Origin: Calliopsis andreniformis
Lineage: Eukaryota > Arthropoda > Insecta > Hymenoptera > Andrenidae
Length of the DNA: 64,000 nt
Reading direction: 5' to 3'
Assembly: GCF_051401765.1 (NCBI RefSeq)
Contig: NW_027480546.1
Location: forward strand, 496,001 to 560,000
This document shows positions 1-12,477 of this stretch, piece by piece. The translations under genes and the position numbers were made by a program. Each line of letters begins with the position of its first letter. Position 1 is the first letter of the stretch. A model generated the notes under the pieces. That model was not told the DNA's origin. It did not search any database and saw only the letters and a list, made by a program, of their open reading frames with translations.

Positions 1-30
1 AATAAAAATCACAATAGCCCTAATAATCTG
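1..30. repeat. Truncated end of an A monomer
   Basis: These bases match the last 30 bases of A monomers such as 1561-1590 (aataaaaatcacaatagcc followed by a taataatctg end), with cctaat in place of ccgtaat. The array therefore extends past the left edge. Confidence 0.85.
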
Positions 31-966
31 AATGGTGGTCATAATATTCATACTAACAGTCATAATGATCATAGTAATCTTCATAATAAACGGAATAGTC
101 ATGGAAATAATGTTAATAATCACTGTGATTATCGTAATAACCATAATCATCGTAATATCCATAATGATCTTAATGATGACCATAATATTCATCATAATTA
201 TACCAAGATCCATAATAATCATAGTAACCGTAATAATAAACATAATAAGTTTTGAAATAATCATAATAACCGTTATACTAGCCATAGTAACCATAATAAT
301 CATAATAACTATAATAATCATAATAGTCATAATAATAGCCGTAATAAACTTGGAAATAATCATATTTATCAGTATAATAGCAATAATAACCATAAAAATC
401 ATAATAGCCGTAATAATGTGAATGTTGATCCTAATAATCATACTAACAACCATAATAATCATAGTGACCACCATAATAACTACAATAATCATAATAATCG
501 TAATTGTAATGTTAATAAGCATAGCAATAATCACAATAATCATAGAAACCATAATAATCTTAATGATGATCATAATAACCATGATAATTATACCAAGATC
601 CGTAATAATCATAATAATCATAATAATAACCATAATAGGTTCGGAAATAATCATAATATACATTATACTACCCCTAACAACTATAATAGTCATAATAGCC
701 ATAATAATCATAATAGTCGTAATAATAACAATAATGAACTTGGAAGTAATCGTAATAATCATTATAATAGACATAATAGCCATAAAAATCACAATAGCCA
801 TAATAATCTGAAAGGTGATCATAATAATCATACTAACAACCATAATGATCATAGTAATCATCATAATAAACAGAATAGTCATGGAAATAATCTTAATAAT
901 CATTATGATTATCGTAATAACCATAATCATCGTAATAACCATAATGATCTTAATGATGACCATAAG

Positions 967-1133
967 ATTGATAATTGTGAATTGAGGATGACGACTGAGG
1001 CTTGAGGATTGAGGTTTGAGGAATGAGGATTGAGGATTGAGGATTGAGGATTGAGGATTGAGGATTGAGTTATGGAGATTGAGTATTCATGACTGATGAT
1101 TGAGGATTGAGGATTGAGGATTGAGGATTGAGG
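967..1133. repeat. Foreign heptanucleotide minisatellite (ATTGAGG)n
   Basis: About 24 units with consensus ATTGAGG run from 967 to 1133. The first units are degenerate (attgata, attgtga). One unit is 6 bases (988-993), and the middle is degraded (tatggag, attgagt, attcatg, actgatg at 1071-1098), yet the 7-base phase is kept from 1029 through 1099 to the end. It has no resemblance to the surrounding satellite. Flanking satellite resumes in exact register with the intact copy at 2521-2698, so it stands in for an equal length of satellite. It is the only non-satellite sequence in the window. It resembles a telomere-type G-rich heptamer only superficially; I do not recognise it as a known telomere repeat. 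Confidence 0.9.
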
Positions 1134-1200
1134 ATATAATCATATTTATCAGTATAATTGTAATAATAACCATAACAATCATAATAGCCATAATAATCTG

Positions 1201-1590
1201 AATGTTGATCCTAATAATCATACTAACAACCATAATAATCATAGTGATCATCATAATAACTACAATAATCATAATAATCGTAATTGTAATGTTAATAAGC
1301 ATAGCAATAATCACAATATTCAGAGTAACCATAATAATTTTAATGATGATCATAATATCCATGATAATTATACCAAGATCCGTAATAATCATAATAATCA
1401 TAATAATAACCATAATGGGTTCGGAGATAATCATAATATACATTATACTAGCCATAACAACCATAATAGTCATAATAGCCGTAATAATCATAATAGTCGT
1501 AATAATAACAATAATGAACTTGGAAATAATCGTAATAATCATTATAATAGCCATAATAGCAATAAAAATCACAATAGCCGTAATAATCTG
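1201..1590. repeat. Reference A monomer (390 bp)
   Basis: This copy illustrates family A. It starts aatgttgatcc, carries gggttcgg at 1417-1424 followed by ataatcataatatacatt, and gaacttggaaataatcg from 1516. The two gaaataatc-like stations lie 99 bp apart. It aligns colinearly with monomer B over its full length, so A and B are diverged duplicates. This subtype (here A1-f) has a distinctive atattcagagtaacc patch near 1315; the same patch recurs at about 2875, 20971 and 37221. Other A subtypes used below: A2 (aggttcgg plus ctacccc), A3 (gaactagg instead of gaacttgg), A4 (gggtccgg), and A-prime (B-like head on an A body). Confidence 0.9.
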
Positions 1591-1980
1591 AATGGAGGTC
1601 ATAATATTCATACTAACAATCATAATGATCATAGTAATCTTCATAATAAACGGAATAGTCATGGAAATAATGTTAATAATCACTGTGATTATCGTAATAA
1701 CCATAATCATCGTAATATCCATAATGATCTTAATGATGACCATAATATTCATCATAATTATACCAAGATCCATAATAATCATAGTAACCGTAATAATAAA
1801 CATAATAAGTTTTGAAATAATCATAATAACCGTTATACTAGCCATAGTAACCATAATAATCATAATAACTATAATAATCATAATAGTCATAATAATAGCC
1901 GTAATAAACTTGGAAATAATCATATTTATCAGTATAATAGCAATAATAACCATAAAAATCATAATAGCCGTAATAATGTG
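1591..1980. repeat. Reference B monomer (390 bp)
   Basis: Family B starts aatggnggtc or aatggtgatc, then has atggaaataat at 1661, aagttttgaaataatc at 1807 and aaacttggaaataatc at 1906, i.e. stations about 150 and 99 bp apart. Long B copies elsewhere repeat the aagctttgaa/aagcttggaa station with extra modules. The subtype here (cggaatagtc, then taataatcactgtg) recurs at 31, 3151, 31495, 35937 and 37497, and as the second part of 21248-21637. Confidence 0.9.
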
Positions 1981-3150
1981 AATGTTGATCCTAATAATCA
2001 TACTAACAACCATAATAATCATAGTGACCACCATAATAACTACAATAATCATAATAATCGTAATTGTAATGTTAATAAGCATAGCAATAATCACAATAAT
2101 CATAGAAACCATAATAATCTTAATGATGATCATAATAACCATGATAATTATACCAAGATCCGTAATAATCATAATAATCATAATAATAACCATAATAGGT
2201 TCGGAAATAATCATAATATTCATTATACTACCCCTAACAACTATAATAGTCATAATAGCCATAATAATCATAATAGTCGTAATAATAACAATAATGAACT
2301 TGGAAGTAATCGTAATAATCATTATAATAGACATAATAGCCATAAAAATCACAATAGCCATAATAATCTGAAAGGTGATCATAATAATCATACTAACAAC
2401 CATAATGATCATAGTAATCATCATAATAAACAGAATAGTCATGGAAATAATCTTAATAATCATTATGATTATCGTAATAACCATAATCATCGTAATAACC
2501 ATAATGATCTTAATGATGACCATAATATTCATCATAATTATACTAAGACATATAATAATCAGAGTAATCATAATAATAAACATAATAAGCTTTGAAATAA
2601 TCACAATAACCGTTATACTAGCCATAGTAACCATAATAATCATAATAACTATAATAATCATAATAGTCATAATAATATCCGTAATAAACTTGGAAATAAT
2701 CATATTTATCAGTATAATTGTAATAATAACCATAAAAATCATAATAGCCATAATAATCTGAATGTTGATCCTAATAATCATACTAACAACCATAATAATC
2801 ATAGTGATCATCATAATAACTACAATAATCATAATAATCGTAATTGTAATGTTAATAAGCATAGCAATAATCACAATATTCAGAGTAACCATAATAATTT
2901 TAATGATGATCATAATATCCATGATAATTATACCAAGATCCGTAATAATCATAATAATCATAATAATAACCATAATGGGTTCGGAGATAATCATAATATA
3001 CATTATACTAGCCATAACAACCATAATAGTCATAATAGCCGTAATAATCATAATAGTCGTAATAATAACAATAATGAACTTGGAAATAATCGTAATAATC
3101 ATTATAATAGCCATAATAGCAATAAAAATCACAATAGCCGTAATAATCTG
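1591..3150. repeat. 1560-bp higher-order unit, copy 2 (B-A2-B-A1)
   Basis: Monomers start at 1591 (B), 1981 (A2), 2371 (B) and 2761 (A1-f). The third monomer is intact here and provides the template that shows what was replaced in copy 1. An aagctt (HindIII) site lies at 2587-2592. Confidence 0.92.
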
Positions 3151-5100
3151 AATGGAGGTCATAATATTCATACTAACAATCATAATGATCATAGTAATCT
3201 TCATAATAAACGGAATAGTCATGGAAATAATGTTAATAATCACTGTGATTATCGTAATAACCATAATCATCGTAATATCCATAATGATCTTAATGATGAC
3301 CATAATATTCATCATAATTATACCAAGATCCATAATAATCATAGTAACCGTAATAATAAACATAATAAGTTTTGAAATAATCATAATAACCGTTATACTA
3401 GCCATAGTAACCATAATAATCATAATAACTATAATAATCATAATAGTCATAATAATAGCCGTAATAAACTTGGAAATAATCATATTTATCAGTATAATAG
3501 CAATAATAACCATAAAAATCATAATAGCCGTAATAATGTGAATGTTGATCCTAATAATCATACTAACAACCATAATAATCATAGTGACCACCATAATAAC
3601 TACAATAATCATAATAATCGTAATTGTAATGTTAATAAGCATAGAAATAATCACAATAATCATAGTAACCATAATAATCTTAATGATGATCATAATATCC
3701 ATGATAATTATACCAAGATCCGTAATAATCATAATAATCATAATAATAACCATACTGGGTTCGGAAATAATCATAATATACATTATACTAGCCATATCAA
3801 CCATAATAGTCATAATAGCCATAATAATCATAATAGTCGTAATAATAACAATAATGAACTTGGAAATAATCGTAATAATCATTATAATAGTCATAATAGC
3901 CGTAAAAATCACAATAGCCATAAGAATCAGAATGGTGATCATAATAATCATACTAACAACCATAATGATCACAGTGATCATCATAATAACTACAATAATC
4001 ATAATAATCGTAATTGTAATGTTAATAAGCTTAGCAATGATCACAATAATCATAGTAACCGTAATAATCTTAATGATGATCATAATATTCATGATAATTA
4101 TATCAAGATCCGTAATAATCATAATAATCATAATAATAACCCTAATGTGTTCGGAAATAATCATAATATACATTATACTTGCCATAACAACCATAATAGT
4201 CATAATAGCCGTAATAATCATAATAGTCGTAATAATAACAATAATGAACTTGGAAATAATCGTAATAATCATTATAATAGCCATAATAGCAATAAAAATC
4301 ACAATAGCCGTAATAATATGAATGGTGGTCATAATAATCATACTAACAATCATAATGATCATAGTAATCATCATAGTAAACAGAATAGGCATGGACATAA
4401 TCTTAATAATCATTATTATTAACGTAATAACCATAATCATCGAAATAACCATAATGATCTTAATGATGACCATAATATTCATCATAATTATACCAAGATC
4501 CATAATAATCATAGTAACCGTAATAATAAACTTAATAAGTTTTGAAATAATCATAATAACCGTTATACTAGCCATAGTAACCATAATAATCATAATAACT
4601 ATAATAATCATAATAGTCATAATAATAGCCGTAATAAACTTGGAAATAATCATATTTATCAGTATAATAGCAATAATAACCATAAAAATCATAATAGCCG
4701 TAATAATCTGAATGTTGATCCTAATAATCATACTAACAACCATAATGATCACAGTGATCATCATAATAACTACAATAATCATAATAATCGTAATTGTAAT
4801 GTTAATAAGCTTAGCAATGATCACAATAATCATAGTAACCGTAGTAATCTTAATGATGATCATAATATCCATGATAATTATACCAAGATCCGTAATAATC
4901 ATAATAATCATAATAATAACCATAATGGGTTCGGGGATAATCATAATATACATTATACTAGCCATAACAACCATAATAGTCATAATAGCCATAATAATCA
5001 TAATAGTCGTGATAATAACAATAATGAACTAGGAAATAATCGTAATAATCATTATAATAGTCATAATAGCCATAAAAATCACAATAGCCATAATAATCAG
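3151..5100. repeat. Partial third unit with rearranged A/B order
   Basis: Monomers start at 3151 (B), 3541 (A), 3931 (A-prime), 4321 (B) and 4711 (A3). The first two follow the 1560-bp pattern. At 3931 an A body appears with a B-type head (aatggtgatc, then cacagtgatc), so two A monomers are adjacent. The last monomer carries gaactagg near 5027, the subtype that closes many of the larger units downstream. Confidence 0.88.
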
Positions 5101-6945
5101 AATGGTGATCATAATAATCATACTAACAACCATAATGATCATAGTAATCATCATAATAAACAGAATAGTCATGCAAATAATCTTAATAACCATTATTATT
5201 AACGTAATAACCATAATCATTGTAATAACCATAATGATCTTAATGATGACCATAATATTCATCATAATTATACCTAGACATATAATAATCAGAGTAATCA
5301 TAATAATAAACATAATAAGCCTTGAAATAATCATAATATCCTTTATACTAGCCATAATAACCATAATAATCATAATAACTAGAGTAATCATAATAGTCAT
5401 AATAATCGCAATAACCATAATGATTTTAATGATGATCATTATATTCATCATAATTATACCAAGATCCATAATAATCATAGTAACCATAATAATAAACATA
5501 ATAGGCTTTGAAATAATCATAATAAACGTTATACTAGCCATAGAAGCCATAATAATCATAATAACCATAATCATCATAATAATTATATTAATAACCATAA
5601 TAAGCTTGGAAATAATCATCATAAGCATTATACTAGCCATAATAATCATAATAATCATAATAACTATAATAATCATAATAGTCATAATAATGACCATAAT
5701 AAACTTGGAAATAATCATATTTATCATTATAATAGCAATAATAACCATAAATATCATAATAGCCATAATAATCTGAATGTTGATCATAATAATCATACTA
5801 ACAGCCATAATAATCATAGTGATCATCATAATAACTACAATAATCATAATAATCGTAATAGTAATGTTATTAAGCATAGCAATAATCCCAATAATCATAG
5901 AAACCATAATAATCTTAAAGATGATCATAATATCCATGATAATTATACCAAGATCCGTAATAATCATAATAATCATAATAATAACCATAACAGGTTCGGA
6001 AATAATCATAATATACGTTATACTACCCCTAACGACTATAATAGTCATAATAGCCATAATAATCATAATAGTCGTAATAATAACAATAATGAACTTGGAA
6101 ATAATCGTAATAATCATTATAATAGCCATAATAGCAATAAAAATCACAATAGCCGTAATAATCTGAATGGTGGTCATAATAATCATACTAACAATCATAA
6201 TGATCATAGTAATCATCATAATAAACAGAATAGGCATGGAAATAATCTTAATAATCATTATGATTATCGTAATAACCATAATCATCGTAATAACCATAAT
6301 GATCTTAATGATGACCATAATATTCATCATAATTGTACCAAGATCCAAAATAATCATAGTAACCGTAATAATAAACATAATAAGTTTTGAAATAATCATA
6401 ATAACCGTTATACTAGCCATAGTAACCATAATAATCATAATAACTATAATAATCATAATAGTCATAATAATAGCCGTAATAAACTTGGAAATAATCATAT
6501 TTATCAGTATAATAGCAATAATAACCATAAAAATCATAATAGCCGTAATAATCTGAATGTTGATCCTAATAATCATACTAACAACCATAATAATCATAGT
6601 GACCACCATAATAACTACAATAATCATAATAATCGTAATTGTAATGTTAATAAGCATAGCAATATTCACAATAATCATAGTAACCATAATAATCTTAATG
6701 ATGATCATAATATCCATGATAATTATACCAAGATCCGTAATAATCATAATAATCATAATAATAACCATAATGGGTTCGGAAATAATCATAATATACATTA
6801 TACTATCCATAACAACCGTAATAGTCATAATAGCCATAATAATCATAATAGTCGTAATAATAACAATAATGAACTAGGAAATAATCGTAATAATCATTAT
6901 AATAGTCATAATAGCCATAAAAATCACAATAGCCATAATAATCAG
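5101..6945. repeat. Composite unit: long B (675) + A2 + B + A3
   Basis: Monomers start at 5101 (long B), 5776 (A2), 6166 (B) and 6556 (A3). The long B shows the modular extension most clearly: gaaataa stations at 5174, 5324, 5510, 5609 and 5708, spaced 150, 186, 99 and 99. The same order recurs at 14304-16129 and 24642-26467, where the long B is 656 bp. Confidence 0.9.
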
Positions 6946-8781
6946 AATGGTGATCATAATAATCATACTAACAAACATAATGATCATAGTAATCATCAGA
7001 ATAAACAGAATAGTCATGGAAATAATCTTAGTAACCGTTATTATTAACGTAATAACCATAATCAGCATAATAACCATAATGATCTCAATGATGACCATAA
7101 TATTCATCATAATTATACTAAGACAAATAATAATCAGAGTAATCATAATAATAAACATAATAAGCTTTGAAATAATCATAATAACCTTTATACTAGCCAT
7201 AATAACCATAATAATCATAATAACTAGAATAATCATAATAGTCATAATAATCGCAATAACCATAATGATCTTAATGATGATCATGATATTCATCATAATT
7301 AAACCAAGATCCGTAATAAGCATAGTAACCATAATAATATACATAATAAGCTTTGAAATAATCATAATAACCGTTATACTAGCCATAGTAACCATAATAA
7401 TCATAATAACCATAATAATCTTAATGATTATAGTATTAACCATAATAAGCTTGGAAATAACCATAATAAGCATTATACTAGGCATAATAATCATAATAAC
7501 TATAATAATCATAGTAGTCATAATAATAACCATAATAAACTTGGAAATAGTCATATTTAACATTATAATAGCAGTAATAGCCATAAAAATCATAATAGCC
7601 ATAATAACCTGAATTTTGATCATAATAATCATACTAACAGCCATAATAGTCATAGTGATCATCATAATAACTACAATAATCATAATAATCGTAATTGTAA
7701 TGTTAATAAGCATAGCAATAATCACAGTAATCATAGTAACCATAATAATCTTAATGATGATCATAATATCCTTGATAATTATACCAAGATCCGTAATAAT
7801 CATAATAATCATAATAATAACCATAATGGGTTCGGACATAACCATAATATACATTATACTAGCCATAACAACCATAATAGTCATAATAGCCATAATAATC
7901 ATAATAGTCGTAATAATAACAATAATGAACTTGGAAATAATCGTAATAATCATTATAGTAGTCATAATAGCCATAAAAATCACAATAGCCATAATAATCA
8001 GAATGGTGATCATAATAATCGTACTAGCAACCATAATGATCATGGTAATCATCATAATAAACAGAATAGTCATGGAAATAATCTTAATAATCATTATGAT
8101 TATCGTAATGACCATAATCATCGAAATAACCATAATGATCTTAATGATGAACATAATATTCATCATAATTATACCAAGATCCATAATAATCATAGTAACC
8201 ATAACAATAAACATAATAAGCTTTGAAATAATCATAATAACCGTTATACCAGCCATAGTAACCATAATAACCATAATAACTATAATAATCATAATAGTCA
8301 TAACAATAACAGTAATAAACTTGGAAATAATCATATTTATCAGTATAATAGCAATAATAACCATAAAAATCATAATAGCCATAATAATCTGAATGTTGAT
8401 CCTAATAATCATACTAACAACCATAATAATCATAGTGATCATCATAATAACTACAATAATCATAATAATCGTAATTGTAATGTTAATAAGCATAGCAATA
8501 ATCACAATAATCATAGTAACCATAATAATCTTAATGATGATCATAATATCCATGATAATTATACCAAGATCCGTAATAATCATAATAACCATAATAATAA
8601 CCATAATGGGTTCGGAGATAATCATAATATACATTATACTAGCCATAACAACCATAATAGTCATAATAGCCATAATAATCATAATAGTCGTGATAATAAC
8701 AATAATGAACTAGGAAATAATCGTAATAATCATTATAATAGTCATAATAGCCATAAAAATCACAATAGCCATAATAATCAG
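6946..8781. repeat. Composite unit: long B (666) + A1 + B + A3
   Basis: Monomers start at 6946, 7612, 8002 and 8392. The long B has aatcttagtaaccg near 7024. It is the same arrangement as 16130-17947 (long B 648) and 26468-28213 (long B 576). The three differ mainly by loss of internal modules in the long B. Confidence 0.88.
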
Positions 8782-9951
8782 AATGGTGATCATAATAATC
8801 ATACTAACAACCATAATGATCATAGTGATCATCATAATAACTACAATAATCATAATAATCGTAATTGTAATGTTAATAAGCATAGCAATAATCACAATAA
8901 TCATAGAAACCATAATAATCTTAATGATGATCATAATATCCATGATAATTATACCAAGATCCGTAATAATCATAATAATCATAATAATAACCATAATAGG
9001 TTCGGAAATAATCATAATATACATTATACTACCCCTAACAACTATAATAGTCATAATAGCCATAATAATCATAATAGTCGTAATAATAACAATAATGAAC
9101 TTGGAAGTAATCGTAATAATCATTATAATAGACATAATAGCCATAAAAATCACAATAGCCATAATAATCTGAAAGGCGATCATAATAATCATACTAACAA
9201 CCATAATGATCATAGTAATCATCATAATAAACAGAATAGTCATGGAAATAATCTTAATAATCATTATGATTATCGTAATAACCATAATCATCGTAATAAC
9301 CATAATGATCTTAATGATGACCATAATATTCATCATAATTATACTAAGACAAATAATAATCAGAGTAATCATAATAATAAACATAATAAGCTTTGAAATA
9401 ATCACAATAACCGTTATACTAGCCATAGCAACCATAATAATCATAATAACTATAATAATCATAATAGTCATAATAATATCCGTAATAAACTTGGAAATAA
9501 TCATATTTATCAGTATAATAGCAATAATAACCATAAAAATCATAATAGCCGTAATAATCTGAATGTTGATCCTAATAATCATACTAACAACCATAATGAT
9601 CACAGTGATCATCATAATAACTACAATAATCATAATAATCGTAATTGTAATGTTAATAAGCTTAGCAATGATCACAATAATCATAGTAACCGTAATAATC
9701 TTAATGATGATCATAATATGCATGATAATTATACCAAGATCCGTAATAATCATAATAATCATAATAATAACCATAATGGGTTCGGGGATAATCATAATAT
9801 ACATTATACTAGCCATAACAACCATAATAGTCATAATAGCCATAATAATCATAATAGTCGTGATAATAACAATAATGAACTAGGAAATAATCGTAATAAT
9901 CATTATAATAGTCATAATAGCCATAAAAATCACAATAGCCATAATAATCAG
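8782..9951. repeat. A-prime/A2 + B + A3 block
   Basis: Monomers start at 8782 (A2 body with aatggtgatc head), 9172 (B with aaaggcgatc head) and 9562 (A3, gaactagg near 9878). The first monomer follows an A3, so two A bodies are adjacent, as at 3541/3931. Confidence 0.87.
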
Positions 9952-12477
9952 AATGGTGATCATAATAATCATACTAACAACCATAATGATCATAGTAATC
10001 ATCATAATAAACAGAATAGTCATGCAAATAATCTTAATAACCATTATTATTAACGTAATAACCATAATCATTGTAATAACCATAATGATCTTAATGATGA
10101 CCATAATATTCATCATAATTATACCTAGACATATAATAATCAGAGTAATCATAATAATAAACATAATAAGCCTTGAAATAATCATAATATCCTTTATACT
10201 AGCCATAATAACCATAATAATCATAATAACTAGAATAATCATAATAGTCATAATAATCGCAATAACCATAATGATCTTAATGATGATCATGATATTCATC
10301 ATAATTATACCAAGATCCATAATAATCATAGTAACCATAATAATAAACATAATAAGCTTTGTAATAATCATAATAACCGTTATACCATCCATAGCAACCA
10401 TAATAATCATAATAACTATAATAATCATTTTAGTCATAATAATAACCGTAATAAACTTGGAAATAATCATATTTATCAGTATAATAGCAATATTAACCAT
10501 AAAAATCATAATAGCCATAATAATCTGAATGTTGATCCTAATAAACATACTAACAACCATAATAATCATAGTGACCATCATAATAACTACAATAATCATA
10601 ATAATCGTAATTTAAATGTTAATAAGCATAGCAATAATCACAATAATCATAGTAACCATAATAATCTTAATGATGATCATAATATCCATGATAATTATAC
10701 CAAGATCCGTAATAATCATAATAATCATAATAATAACCATAATGGGTTCGGAGATAATCATAATATACATTATACTAGCCATAACAACCATAATAGTCAT
10801 AATAGCCGTAATAATCATAATAGTCGTAATAATAACAATAATGAACTTGGAAATAATCGTAATAATCATTATAATAGCCATAATAGCAATAAAAATCACA
10901 ATAGCCATAATAATCTGAAAGGTGGTCATAATAATCATACTAACAATCATAATGATCATAGTAATCATCATAATAAACAGAATAGGCATGGAAATAATCT
11001 TAATAATCATTATGGTTATCGTAATAACCATAATAATCGTAATAACCATAATGATCTTAATGATGACCATAATATTCATCATAATTATACCAAGATCCAT
11101 AATAATCATAGTAACCGTAATAATAAACATAATAAGTTTTGAAATAATCATAATAACCGTTATACTAGCCATAGTAAACATAATAATCATAATAACCATA
11201 ATAGTCATAATAAATATAGTAATAACCATAATAAGCTTTGAAATAATCATATTTATCAGTATAATAGCAATAATAACCATAAAAATCATAATAGCCGTAA
11301 TAATCTGAATGTTGATCCTAATAATCATACTAACAACCATAATAATCATAGTGACCACCATAATAACTACAATAATCATAATAATCGTAATTGTAATGTT
11401 AATAAGCATAGCAATAATCACAATAATCATAGTAACCATAACAATCTTAATGATGATCATAATATCCATGATAATTATACCAAGATCCGTAATAATCATA
11501 ATAATCATAATAATAACCATAATGGGTTCGGAGATAATCATAATATACATTATACTAGCCATAACAACCATAATAGTCATAATAGCCGTAATAATCATAA
11601 TAGTCGTAATAATAACAATAATGAACTTGGAAATAATCGTAATAATCATTATAATAGCCATAATAGCAATAAAAATCACAATAGCCGTAATAATCTGAAT
11701 GGTGGTCATAATAATCATACTAACAATCATAATGATCATAGTAATCATCATAATAAACCGAATAGGCATGGAAATAATCTTAATAATCATTATGATTATC
11801 GTAATAACCATAATCATCGTAATAACCATAATGATCTTAATGATGACCATAATATTCATCATAATTATACCAAGATCCATAATAATCATAGTAACCGTAA
11901 TAATAAACCTAATAAGTTTTGAAATAATCATAATAACCGTTATACTAGACATAGTAACCATAATAATCATAATAACTATAATAATCATAATAGTCATAAT
12001 AATAGCCGTAATAAACTTGGAAATAATCATATTTATTAGTATAATAGCAATAATAACCATAAAAATCATAATAGCCGTAATAATCTGAATGTTGATCCTA
12101 ATAATCATACTAACAACCATAATAACCATAGTGACCACCATAATAACTACAATAATCATAATAATCGTAATTGTAATGTTAATAAGCATAGCAATAATCA
12201 CAATAATCATAGTAACCATAATAATCTTAATGATGATCATAATATCCATGATAATTATACAAAGATCCGTAATAATCATAATAATCATAATAATAACCAT
12301 AATGGGTTCGGACATAACCATAATATACATTATACTAGCCATAACAACCATAATAGTCATAATAGCCATAATAATCATAATAGTCGTAATAATAACAATA
12401 ATGAACTTGGAAATAATCGTAATAATCATTATAGTAGTCATAACAGCCATAAAAATCACAATAGCCATAATAAGCAG
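9952..12477. repeat. Long B (576) + A1/B alternation
   Basis: Monomers start at 9952 (long B, 576 bp), 10528 (A1), 10918 (B, aaaggtggtc head), 11308 (A1), 11698 (B) and 12088 (A1). The pairs 10528-11307 and 11308-12087 look like adjacent 780-bp A+B duplicates. In 11194-11240 the B copy at 10918 has its own local patch (aaatatagtaataacc). Confidence 0.87.

Larger units (their letters stand above)
31..1590. repeat. 1560-bp higher-order unit, copy 1 (B-A2-B-A1)
   Basis: Four monomers start at 31 (B), 421 (A2), 811 (B, aaaggtgatc head) and 1201 (A1-f). The unit is nearly identical by eye to 1591-3150 at an offset of exactly 1560. The exception is the third monomer, whose central part is replaced by a heptanucleotide tract at 967-1133. 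The offset is 1560 both before and after that tract. Confidence 0.92.

Noticed and set aside
967..1133. Interstitial telomere repeat
   Set aside because: ATTGAGG does not match the telomere repeats I know (TTAGGG, TTTAGGG, TTAGG, TTAGGC and others). It remains only a G-rich heptamer.
1417..1430. gggttcgg as a pol III B box or tRNA T-loop
   Set aside because: The following bases do not fit the rest of a B box, no A box or cloverleaf can be formed upstream, and the motif is simply the A-monomer landmark.
1417..1440. CENP-B box in the A monomer
   Set aside because: Only ttcg fits; the conserved central A and the downstream cggg are absent in all copies examined.
3538..4422. Asn/His-rich plus-strand frames (for example 294 codons) as a low-complexity protein
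   Set aside because: They are AAT/CAT triplets read in one frame, broken by stops in most copies (such as tattattaacg), and vary freely between monomers.
1087..5001. Long minus-strand open frames (about 1300 codons here; others up to about 3270) as giant proteins
   Set aside because: Composition is almost only Ile, Met, Val and Thr, the frames track the repeat unit exactly, and there is no start context, domain or unique sequence. The last 15 residues of this one are simply the heptad tract translated.
5102..5776. Hydrophobic Ile-rich plus-strand frames as tandem membrane-protein genes
   Set aside because: Each begins at the monomer start and ends at subtype markers such as gaactagg or tctga. 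They are ATA/ATC/ATT runs without turns or charged loops.
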